Shown: positions 7,005 to 14,600 of the stretch, in pieces
Layout of the letters: every line of letters starts with the position of its first letter
How positions within the stretch are numbered: the stretch's first letter is position 1
Virus record (IMG/VR): IMGVR_UViG_3300035698_013493
Coordinates: 1-25,026 of that record
Strand: one strand, 5' to 3'
DNA from: a virus
Length of the DNA: 25,026 nucleotides
Translations under genes and position numbers: made by a program
Notes under the pieces: model-generated
What the model was told of the DNA's origin: nothing
The model's database searches: none
The model's input: the letters and a program-made list of their open reading frames with translations, nothing else

Positions 7005-7104
7005 GGGGTAGCCGCCTGTTGCAACGGGCGTATGCCATGACTTTTCAGGACGGTAGTTAGGTGCCTAACCATCTAATCGCCGTCCTTTTTTTATGGTCTA
7101 CCCC
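7005..7104 (+). ncRNA. Structured leader RNA / attenuator upstream of the capsid operon
   Basis: Three helices can form in this leader. The outer one pairs GGGGTAG (7005-7011) with CTACCCC (7098-7104). A hairpin pairs CGCCTGT (7013-7019) with ACGGGCG (7024-7030) around TGCA. The third is the terminator at 7047-7092. The outer helix can close only if polymerase reads past the T7 run, so full folding marks read-through transcripts. The arrangement resembles a transcription attenuator, but no ligand-binding family or leader peptide was recognised. Confidence 0.45.
7047..7092 (+). terminator. Rho-independent terminator in the leader
   Basis: AGGACGG (7047-7053) pairs with CCGTCCT (7080-7086) and is followed by a run of seven T (7086-7092). 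A second hairpin, GTTAG/CTAAC with a GTGC loop (7056-7069), stacks inside. It lies downstream of the promoter at 6955-6984 and 43 bases upstream of the next start codon. It therefore either ends portal-operon transcripts or attenuates those from the new promoter. Confidence 0.75.
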
Positions 7105-7134
7105 TTTCGGTCACAATTAAAAAGGAGAGGCACC

Positions 7135-7335
7135 ATGGCTTATTATGAATTGTTACCTGTAGGCGTACTTAGACTGACGCCCAAAACCGTTGTGGAGATT
7201 ACTGCAATTACCGACCCGGCAAACGGGATGGTGTGTTTTTGCAGCAATGAAGGAACATCCGGGCGTTGCCTGGTATCCTACGATGCCACTGAGACGGAAT
7301 GGATAGTGGTAGAGACCGGCGCAACAATGGCATAA
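7135..7335 (+). CDS. Hypothetical small structural-type protein (66 aa)
   Basis: ATG 7135 has AAGGAG 7 bases upstream; an in-frame ATG at 7093 falls within the terminator tail and is rejected. The product is a 66-aa, beta-rich protein ending with a CLVSYD...WIVVETGATM segment. That pattern is common at the ends of small phage virion or fibre-associated proteins (a YSDG..W..V-type strand pair). It lies between portal and scaffold, first gene after the leader. A virion or assembly role is likely from position, but no specific function is recognised. The stop overlaps the AAGGAG site of the next gene. Confidence 0.7.
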   Translation: MAYYELLPVGVLRLTPKTVVEITAITDPANGMVCFCSNEGTSGRCLVSYDATETEWIVVETGATMA

Positions 7336-7349
7336 GGAGCCCCCCGGCA

Positions 7350-7568
7350 ATGATTGAACCGCGTGAACAGGAGCGAAAAGAATTACAGACGGCGGTTGCC
7401 CGCATCAAGATGGTGGCAGCCGGAGATTTTGAAATCTTCCTTAACTGGCTGAGACGAGAACGCGATCAGCGCGACGTTGAAAACAGGCGGAAAGGATTTG
7501 AGAACGGCACGACAGAAGCCGAGGCATTGAGTACAATCCTGAATTTTGTTGATGGAGATGATGAGTAA
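7350..7568 (+). CDS. Hypothetical protein (72 aa)
   Basis: ATG 7350 is placed by AAGGAG ten bases upstream, at 7334-7339; an earlier in-frame ATG at 7299 would overlap the previous gene by 37 bases. The protein is helical and highly charged (REQERKELQTAVARIKM, then WLRRERDQRDVENRR) and ends with the acidic DGDDE. No domain is recognised. It resembles in size and charge the small accessory proteins often found between portal and scaffold genes, but this is position-based only. Confidence 0.65.
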   Translation: MIEPREQERKELQTAVARIKMVAAGDFEIFLNWLRRERDQRDVENRRKGFENGTTEAEALSTILNFVDGDDE

Positions 7569-7608
7569 TTGCGAACGGATAACCGCGAACGATGAAAGGT
7601 GAGACGCT

Positions 7609-8652
7609 ATGAAAAAGGATGAAAAAATGGTGGATGAATTTAGAGACGATCTGGGATTGAAGCGGGCCCGGAAAGAAGTTGAAGCTGAAAAGCAGAAACT
7701 CGTTGAGCCTCCGGTTAAGCCCACGGTTGAACCAGTAGTGCCGGAACCTCCGAAAGAGGAACCGCCTCCTGCTGAACCGGTAGTCGAGGACCCACCGCCG
7801 GCTGAACCCGATCCGATTGAACCACCGCCTGATGAACCGCCCCTTGAAGAGGATGAGGATCTGACGAAGGGCGCCAAACGGATCGAGGAGCTGACGAAGA
7901 AGCTGAATGACCGGGATGGAGAGCATGGAACAGCGATTGCTGAATTGCGCCAGAAGAACCTGCTCATGCAGGCTGAGATGGAGCGTATGAAAGCAGCGCG
8001 ACCAACGCCGGTGTCCGAGTCCGAGCCGGACTTGAGTGAACAGGCGAAGGAAATGGTATCCAAGCTGCCGCAGCGGATCAGAGACAAGTACGATTCCGAT
8101 GAAGAGTTGTTAGACTTCATGGAGTTGCAACTTGCTATGGAAGGCAACCGCAAAAGGTCAGATGTTTCCGCACAGCCGGAATCCGTGCAGGAGATCAAAG
8201 ACAGGATCGACCGCATGGAAGACCGACGCTGGTATGATTCCATTGAAGCGCTTGTACCGGGATTTACTGTTGCTAATGGCGACGGTGTTTCGGTGCCGGG
8301 CGACAAGGCTTGGGGCGAGTATCTGGCCGAGCCGGTATATTCCGGCGCAAAGCTGACTCGTGCCGAGGCATTGAATGGAGCATCAGCGGAAGCAGTTGCG
8401 GAACAGTTCAAGGCTTATTCGTCCGGGACAGGGGTAAAAGTTCCTTCTCCCGCACGTCCTACAGTGGAACAGCAAGTCTCACCGAAAACAAAGGGCAGCG
8501 CGACAAAGCAAGTGCAGGGCAAGCAGACGATGACGCAAGCCCAATTTGATGCCTTTGCGAAGCAAGCTGCTCAACCTGGCTCAAGTGAAGAAGACCGCAA
8601 GAAATGGAAAAACGCAGTGCAAGCGAATCAGGAAGGCCGCGTAGTCGGGTGA
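7609..8652 (+). CDS. Capsid scaffolding protein (probable)
   Basis: A prohead scaffold directs coat assembly and then leaves the shell. This 347-aa protein lies directly before the coat gene, as scaffolds do. Residues about 32-80 are an acidic Pro/Glu repeat (EPP, PAEP, DEPP), followed by a coiled coil (about 87-130, KRIEELTKKLNDRD onwards). A helical middle follows (LSEQAKEMVSKLPQRIRDKY, IKDRIDRMEDRRWYDSIEAL). The C-terminal third is Gln/Ser/Ala-rich and ends in a charged helix (SSEEDRKKWKNAVQANQEG), a plausible coat-binding element. Low-complexity coiled coils evolve fast, so the call rests on position and composition. An internal core protein is the main alternative. A ribosome site (AAAGGTGAG) precedes ATG 7609. 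Confidence 0.7.
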   Translation: MKKDEKMVDEFRDDLGLKRARKEVEAEKQKLVEPPVKPTVEPVVPEPPKEEPPPAEPVVEDPPPAEPDPIEPPPDEPPLEEDEDLTKGAKRIEELTKKLNDRDGEHGTAIAELRQKNLLMQAEMERMKAARPTPVSESEPDLSEQAKEMVSKLPQRIRDKYDSDEELLDFMELQLAMEGNRKRSDVSAQPESVQEIKDRIDRMEDRRWYDSIEALVPGFTVANGDGVSVPGDKAWGEYLAEPVYSGAKLTRAEALNGASAEAVAEQFKAYSSGTGVKVPSPARPTVEQQVSPKTKGSATKQVQGKQTMTQAQFDAFAKQAAQPGSSEEDRKKWKNAVQANQEGRVVG

Positions 8653-8702
8653 TTATCGCCGGGCTTGCTGACTGCTTGCGCAAATAGAAAGGAATATAAA
8701 GT

Positions 8703-9629
8703 ATGAGTGTAACAGCAGCAGCGGGTCATCCGCAATATGCAGATATGGGTCTGATCCCGACATTGTTCGCCAAGGAGTTCAATGTCGAGTATTGGGCCAC
8801 CACCATCATGCCACGCATCACGACCGGAAAGTTTTATGAAGGTCTATTGAAGCAGGGGCATGGCATTGAAGTCGCAACTCTCCCGTCCATCGATACTTTC
8901 CCGTACAAGAAGGGCATGACCCTGCCTGTACAGGCACCGGAAAGCACGCCGATCACAATGGACGTGAACAGGGCGCGCGGTTTCAACATCCTGATAGATG
9001 ATATCGACCTGAAACAGACTCATCTCGATATCTCAGGGAAATACGTGAATCAAGGTGTCGATCAAATGCGCGAGGATGTTGAAAAGGAGTTCTTTGAGTC
9101 CATCTATTCGCAGGCACACGCCGACAACCAGGGCACGACCGCCGGAGCGAAATCCAGCGCGTACAACCTTGGTGTTGCCGGAACGCCAATAGCAATTACA
9201 ACCGCCAACGCCACGGAGATGCTTACGCGGATACGCGCCGTACTGGGCGAACAGAACTGCGCCACACCCGGCAAGATGTGGGTGATATTGCCGGAATGGA
9301 TGAGGTATTACCTGGTCAACTCAGACCTGAAGAACGCTGCTCTGATGGGCGATGACACTTCAGTAATGAGGACTGGCCGACTCGGTTCGATAGACGGTCT
9401 GACCATCTATGTATCGAACCTGCTCTATACGACCGATGCTGACGAAACCACCGGCACGTATGCTATGGGCGGGAACATGGATGCGATTTCTCACATCCAG
9501 CAGTTGAACAAGGTTGAACGTCTGACTTCCGAATCCACGTTTGGTAAGAAGATGCGCGGCCTCAATGTGTACGACTGGAACGTGCGCAAGCCGGAAGGGT
9601 TAGTGTCCTTGTATTGCTATAAGGGCTGA
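8703..9629 (+). CDS. Major capsid protein (HK97-fold coat)
   Basis: The shell protein of the virion. It is 308 aa, follows the scaffold and is in the size range of N4-gp56/P22-like coat proteins without a cleaved prodomain. The N-terminal arm contains FAKEFNVEYWATTIMPRITTGKFYEG; the spine helix is DQMREDVEKEFFESIYSQAHAD-like at about residues 120-140. The A-domain contains TEMLTRIRAVLGEQN, then GKMWVILPEWMRYYLVN, typical of capsid proteins that place a Pro-rich strand before the E-loop. The C-terminus carries GLTIYVSNLLYT and a closing strand GLVSLYCYKG. AAAGGAA lies 11 bases before ATG 8703. A GC hairpin with a UUCG loop follows the stop. Confidence 0.85.
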   Translation: MSVTAAAGHPQYADMGLIPTLFAKEFNVEYWATTIMPRITTGKFYEGLLKQGHGIEVATLPSIDTFPYKKGMTLPVQAPESTPITMDVNRARGFNILIDDIDLKQTHLDISGKYVNQGVDQMREDVEKEFFESIYSQAHADNQGTTAGAKSSAYNLGVAGTPIAITTANATEMLTRIRAVLGEQNCATPGKMWVILPEWMRYYLVNSDLKNAALMGDDTSVMRTGRLGSIDGLTIYVSNLLYTTDADETTGTYAMGGNMDAISHIQQLNKVERLTSESTFGKKMRGLNVYDWNVRKPEGLVSLYCYKG

Positions 9630-9635
9630 TTTAAC

Positions 9636-9657
9636 GGGTGGCTCTTCGGGGCCATCC
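9636..9657 (+). terminator. UUCG hairpin after the capsid gene (possible weak terminator)
   Basis: GGGTGGCTC (9636-9644) pairs with GGGCCATCC (9649-9657) over nine bases, with two G-U pairs and a TTCG tetraloop. The following TGTTTAACTTC is only modestly T-rich. It may stabilise the abundant capsid mRNA or partly terminate transcription. The core CTCTTCGGGG recurs in the hairpin at 10617-10642. Confidence 0.5.
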
Positions 9658-9690
9658 TGTTTAACTTCACAAAAAGAAAGGTAAACAGAT

Positions 9691-10188
9691 ATGAGGTTTT
9701 TCAAAAACAGTATGATAGGGCTGGGTGTTCTTGTTCTCATGGCAGTTACCGTGATTGCGGACACAGAGGATAAAACGGTCGGGGGTACAATAGGATATCC
9801 ATCTCGAGGTGCAGGGCAGACGATTCTGTTAGAGAGGACGCTTGATTTTTCAAGTTCCTCACATACGGGCACGGCTGAGAATGTTTATCAGATGTTCAAC
9901 GTGCCGGCAGGCACTTTTATTGTTGCTGTAGGCTATGAGATCGAGGATAACGGCAACTATACCGGAGAAGACAGTACGCTGACTATTGATATCGGTGATG
10001 GTGATGATACGGATGGGTGGATTGATGGAGCCAATTGTCTTACCGGACAGACGGCCGTTGCAATGTCCGCATGGTCGTTTGGATCATCCTTGGCCGTGAT
10101 TACCAATGTGGCGGATACTACGGGAACATTTGTTACCCAACGTGACCCGATACAACAGGGGACGTTCGTGACCAACGTTTACGGATAA
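9691..10188 (+). CDS. N-terminal part of an interrupted, signal-peptide-bearing virion-associated protein
   Basis: ATG 9691 has an AAAGG site about 9 bases upstream. The first 23 residues form a Sec-type signal: MRFFKNS, a hydrophobic core and VIA before Asp24. The mature part resembles small phage head-associated proteins: TFIVAVGYEIEDNGN followed by a DIGDGDDTDGWIDGAN segment (residues about 70-115). The frame ends at TAA 10186-10188, inside 11-residue NVTDTTGTFVT repeats. The same frame continues downstream without a new start signal to a normal family-like C-terminus. The stop is best explained by single-base homopolymer additions in the repeats (see findings), so this is half of one gene. 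A decoration protein is my best guess. A real, truncated 165-aa product is possible. Confidence 0.6.
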   Translation: MRFFKNSMIGLGVLVLMAVTVIADTEDKTVGGTIGYPSRGAGQTILLERTLDFSSSSHTGTAENVYQMFNVPAGTFIVAVGYEIEDNGNYTGEDSTLTIDIGDGDDTDGWIDGANCLTGQTAVAMSAWSFGSSLAVITNVADTTGTFVTQRDPIQQGTFVTNVYG

Positions 10189-10227
10189 CCACGGGGGACG
10201 TTTGTTACCAACGTAACGGATACTACG
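10105..10227 (+). repeat. 33-bp coding repeats with six single-base homopolymer expansions
   Basis: Four copies of a unit coding NV(T/A)DTTGTFVT start at 10105, 10139, 10174 and 10210; the last is partial. Removing one base from each of six runs restores perfect 33-bp units: C at 10136-10138, C at 10146-10148, G at 10158-10161, T at 10178-10180, A at 10187-10188 and G at 10193-10197. The first three additions together restore the frame and change NVTDTTG to QRDPIQQ. The second three also restore the frame but create the TAA at 10186. Confidence 0.8.
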
Positions 10228-10605
10228 ATCGAATTGGTCTACATGACGAATATAACCACGACTACCACAAACTACAACGGAACGAACTTCATTGCTTCGG
10301 TGACAGCGTTGTTTGCCACGCAAACAGTGGTGACCGCGACGGCCACGGGAACCGACGATGCTGTAACCGCGACGGCAATTGTGACCGACAATGCAGTCGT
10401 GTCAACGGCTACGGGAACTGATGCCGCTGTAACCGCGACTACCTCGACCACTGCAACGATATACCCGATTACATCGGCGCCTGTTGCATACGCAGGTGGA
10501 CAGTTGTACACATCGACCGACACCATCGACGTGACGTTGAACAACGATGCGGATCAACTCAAGATCACTGTAAGAGCACTGGCAGTTCCACTTGCCGGAC
10601 TCTAA
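10189..10605 (+). pseudogene. C-terminal part of the interrupted virion-associated protein
   Basis: This stretch continues the frame of 9691-10188 past the TAA. It starts with another GTFVTNVTDTT unit and goes through a Thr/Val/Ala-rich repeat zone (VTATATGTDDAVTATAIVTD and relatives, about 10325-10445). It ends with GGQLYTSTDTIDVTLNNDAD and a hydrophobic strand. That ending (YTS.DTI..T.NN) is the expected end of the small head-associated proteins that the N-terminal part resembles. The only internal starts are a TTG at 10234 and an ATG at 10243, neither with a ribosome site. Independent translation is therefore unlikely. Without the repeat-zone additions the joined protein would be about 302 residues. 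Confidence 0.6.
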
Positions 10606-10616
10606 AACTCAACCTG

Positions 10617-10642
10617 GCACTGACCTCTTCGGGGGTCAGTGC
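10617..10642 (+). terminator. Perfect UUCG hairpin after the interrupted gene
   Basis: GCACTGACCTC (10617-10627) pairs with GGGGTCAGTGC (10632-10642) over eleven bases, one of them a T-G pair, closed by a TTCG tetraloop. TCTAAACTAT follows, so a T tract is lacking and strong intrinsic termination is doubtful. The loop core is identical to that of the hairpin at 9636-9657, so the broken gene is bracketed by two related hairpins. Confidence 0.55.
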
Positions 10643-10663
10643 TCTAAACTATAAGGAGTGGTT

Positions 10664-10999
10664 ATGAAGAAATTCATGAAGAACATCAAAACTGGTGCAA
10701 TGTTTCCGTATAATGAGGCACATGTACAAAATCTGTTCATGGAAGGGTTGAAGGACAGCAGCAAAGCCGCAGACAGAACGCCCATCAATAATCTTGCGGA
10801 GTGCGATAAGAACGGCGAACTACTGATTCAGGATGAAAGCAAAGCCCCACCTCCCGAACAGCCATCGACGGAACCGGACAACACTCTCATTGAAATGACA
10901 AAGGCGGAATTGATCGCCTATGCCGATGCCAAGGAGATTAAGATTGATGTGACGAAGAAGAAAGCCGACATAATTGCTGTAATCAGGGAAAATGAGTGA
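10664..10999 (+). CDS. Hypothetical head-region protein with C-terminal HeH/LEM-like domain
   Basis: ATG 10664 is preceded by AAGGAG at 10653-10658; a GTG at 10658 would overlap that site. The 111-aa product begins with a basic segment ending in FPYNEAHVQNLFMEGLKD, has a Pro-rich linker (KAPPPEQPSTEP, about 65-76) and closes with MTKAELIAYADAKEIKIDV plus KKADIIAVIRE. This last part is the helix-extension-helix pattern (HeH/LEM, SAP-like) that many phages carry on small head or connector proteins, where it may bind DNA or protein. The stop overlaps the next GTG start by four bases. The function is inferred from fold pattern and position. Confidence 0.7.
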   Translation: MKKFMKNIKTGAMFPYNEAHVQNLFMEGLKDSSKAADRTPINNLAECDKNGELLIQDESKAPPPEQPSTEPDNTLIEMTKAELIAYADAKEIKIDVTKKKADIIAVIRENE

Positions 11000-11589
11000 T
11001 ATCAACCTATGCAGCTTTGAAGCCGTATATTGTCCCGCGCCTGCCGGGCGGGGTAAGCGGCGGTGTACTGGATAATGAAATCCTGCTTGCCTGTCAACAG
11101 TTCTGTGAGGACTCGGAAAGGTGGGAGGCGGAACTCACGGCTATTGATATAGTCGCGAATCAGCAGGATTACGACCTGTCCACCCTTCTTCCAGACGACA
11201 GTGAGATACAGAAAATCGTATGGGTTGAAGTGGATGATGCGATAGAGACTGTCTCACATTACAAATTGGTTGAGGAAGCGACCTTTCAATGGCATGAGGA
11301 CTATATCCCGACTGCGGCCAGTACGGGCGGACTTGAGATTAAAGTCGCGCTTAAACCTGACCTGGTTGACGATATACTCCCCGACTGGTTTCTGACGCGC
11401 TGGCGGATGGCGCTCGTGTGGCTGACGCTCTCCAACCTTTGTGCAATCCCGAACAAGCCATATACCGATCCAAACGCAGCCGCACAATATGAAGACAGAT
11501 ATCAGGCAAAGCTGAGTCAGGCGAAACTTGTGCGATATTACCAGCATCGCAGTCAGGATATAAGCGTTGTGCATAACGAATGGCTGTAA
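10996..11589 (+). CDS. Head-tail adaptor protein (putative)
   Basis: The protein (197 aa) starts at a GTG overlapping the previous stop (GTGA). It has the layout of phage adaptor/connector proteins that dock below the portal. A helical N-terminus carries YAALKPYIVPRLPGGVSGGV and LDNEILLACQQFCEDSERW, followed by the ANQQDYDLS strand that these proteins use to begin a beta region. A central beta section carries WVEVDD and a Trp-rich insert. The C-terminal helices contain WRMALVWLTLSNLCAIPNKPY and AAAQYEDRYQAKLSQAKL. Position after capsid genes and before the fibre fits. Homology to P22 gp4- or T7 gp11-type adaptors is suspected but cannot be confirmed by eye. Confidence 0.65.
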   Translation: MISTYAALKPYIVPRLPGGVSGGVLDNEILLACQQFCEDSERWEAELTAIDIVANQQDYDLSTLLPDDSEIQKIVWVEVDDAIETVSHYKLVEEATFQWHEDYIPTAASTGGLEIKVALKPDLVDDILPDWFLTRWRMALVWLTLSNLCAIPNKPYTDPNAAAQYEDRYQAKLSQAKLVRYYQHRSQDISVVHNEWL

Positions 11590-11608
11590 ACGATGAATGG
11601 AATACGAT

Positions 11609-14600
11609 ATGAAAAGACTTTTTATATTACTCTGCCTGACAGCTGCTCTTGCAAAAGCCGAGGTTGGCACCGAACGTTTTGTTATCCGACTGGATGACCA
11701 TTCATCGAGACAGTTTCATCTCAAGCTCCCCCAGCAGGGCACACCGCGTTATGTCTTCACGCTCATGGAAGATAAAGATACCACCTTTGATGCTCGCGGT
11801 CTGGCCCCTCAACTCAGAATAGCCACCAACGCCCAGCCGGATGTCGTCGGGATGCGGACTATCCCCGGTGTGATCGAGGATGGCACAGATGGTACGAACA
11901 TCATCTTCCAGCTCAACACCAACGATTGCGTCACTACCCGCCAGAAAGCTTATGCTGCCGTCGTCATCAGGAACGATACTCAGGCGCTTACAAGAGCAAG
12001 AGGCTGGTGTACCGTGTGGGAAGGTGACGAGATAATTACACCTGACGAGATATACTCTATCAGCACCAATTGGGGGGGGTACGTCGAAAGCGATCCGCTG
12101 GCTGTTCATCTCGATACCACGCATGAAGGCGATGTCACCGGGCTATACAACGCGATGATTGTCACGCAGATTGAAGACATGGCCTCAGCGACTCTGACCA
12201 ACTACGCCACACTGGGCTTTACAGGTTACAACGATCTGACTAACTGGCTCGGAACGAACACGACAGTAGACGCTGAAACGGCGTTTGGTGGTAATGTAAG
12301 CGGTGTTTACAGTAATCTTACCGTTACGAATATATCCGGTGTAGCGGTTTCCACTCTTACCAATCAAGCTGCTTTGGGCTTTGCCAGCTACAATGACCTC
12401 ACCAACTGGCTCGGCACGAATACGACCCTGAATGCTGAAACGGCGTTCGGCAACGACGTGAGCGGTGTTTACAGTAATCTTACCGTTACGAATATATCCG
12501 GTGTAGCGGTAGCGACATTAACTAATCAGGCTGCTCAGGGTGCAACTGCCTATGGATGGGGCGATCATACAACCAACGCCTACCTATCAACGTCAACCAA
12601 TTTCGGTGGTGATGTGAGCGGTGTTTACAGTAATCTTACCGTTACGAATATATCCGATGTAGCGGTTTCCACTCTTACCAATCAAGCTGCTCAAGGCGCT
12701 ACGGCCTACGGCTGGGGCGATCATGGGACAGAGGGATACACAACTGTAAGCAATGTTCTGTTCACCGACGGCTCGGCTGACTGGGCAGCTTACCAGAACG
12801 CTGACGAATACGGTGTGACCAATGCGGCCTACCTTTACCTGCGCGGCTCGAACAGTGTTGATCTGATTGCGGATGGAACTTTTGCAACAAACACGAGCTG
12901 GACTGAAGGCGGGAGCTGGTCAATAGCTGGCGGTGAGGCCGAATGTTCAACAGCTAATTCCGACCTGTCCCAGGATATCGGGGCGATTTCCGGCAAGCAG
13001 TACCGCGTGACATTCACCATGAACGAAGCGAACGAGACAGTCACGCCGTATATTGGAACGGCGGCGGGAACGAGCAGAACCACGTCCAACACGTTTACGG
13101 AAGTGATTACGTGTCTTGCCGATTCCGGTGATCTGATTATGCGCTATTCGCAGAGTGGGGGGCTGGCCTGTACGATTGACGATGTATGTGTCTATGGGCT
13201 GGATGAGATTGAGACCATCTCACCGCTGAAGGTCAATACGTGGGATACAGCGATTCTGACCAATACGGCATCAGGTGGAGATATATCCGGTGTATTCGGG
13301 AGTCTGACAGTAACTCAGGTATTCGGAGTGGCAGGCGCTACTTTAACCAATCAGGCGGCACAGGGCGCAAGTGCCTATGCGTGGGGTGATCACGGGACAG
13401 AGGGCTATTTAGATACCAATAGCACATTTGCTGGCGATGTTACAGGAACATACGATTCCCTTTCAGTTACGCAGGTATCGGGGGTAGCGGTAGCGACGCT
13501 CACAAATCAGGCGGCGGAAGGTGCAGCGGCTTATGCATGGGACGACCATGGGACAGAGGGTTATTCCACTACGAATAACGCCGTTCTCACCAATACGCCG
13601 GCAGGTGGAGATATGTCCGGTGTATTCGGAAGTCTGACGGTAACTCAGGTCTCTGGCATGGCATCAGAGACGCTCACTAATTATGCCACACTGGGCTTCG
13701 CCAGTTATAATGATCTCACAAACTGGTTTGGCACAAACAAGACTCTGCAAGCAGATGGCTCAGTTGCATGGACGGCAGATCAGAATGCGGGTGAAAAGAC
13801 TTTATCTAATCTCGCGTCTATAGGTTTTTACCCAACCCCAGGCCCAGGCTCATGGGGCATCGCCGGTTCATATGGTTCCTCTCTGCGTTTTGCTTTTGAT
13901 GGTAATACTTACATCGTTTTCTACACCAATGGGCTTGTTAAGGATTGGCCGGGCGTAGTCTGGGACCTCAATGTCGTATCCAATGCCACCTACTACGGCA
14001 CTACCCACGCAGCCGCAGGTTCGGGCTTCACCGTCCCTGCTACTCCGGCAGCCACCAACGCGCCTGTCACTCAGCAATGGATACTAGACAAGGAATATCT
14101 CTCGTCCACAAGCAACGAGTTTGAGGAGGTCACTATTGCCAACCGTGCCTCGTTGGGCAGTGAGCTGACCACGAACGGGACATTTACCGGCTCGGCGGAT
14201 CACTGGGCGCTGGTCAACTGCACATTCGAATCTTTGGGAACATACTCCAATAAAATCAGGGTGGCGGCAGGGGTTTCAGCCACGATCACTCCCTCAAACG
14301 TTGTGGGCGCCACTCTAGGGCAAACCTATCTGATATCCGCAACAGTCTACTCGTTCGGGGACAGTGTGACGAACTCGTTCATCTTTGGCGGGGTAACGAA
14401 CCAGAATGTTGATGTAGCAATATCGGGCAACAGCAATCTGGTGACAGCTTTGACGACCAATGATCTGATTTACGCTATTAAGTCGGGTACAAATTACTCG
14501 ATTTACGTAGATAATATCTCGATCAAGAAAGTTACAGGCGGCAACCTTAACGTGGCGGGTAATGGATACTTCGGTGGCGATGTCTATGCTGCTTCCAACT

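Noticed and set aside
7383-8411. Long antisense ORF (342 codons)
   Set aside because: Complement of the Pro/Glu-rich scaffold gene; Ser/Gly low-complexity product, no ribosome site, all other genes are on the + strand.
12299-12691. Regularly spaced direct repeats as a CRISPR array
   Set aside because: Units are 156-162 bases apart, in frame within one protein, and the intervening sequence is itself repeat protein.
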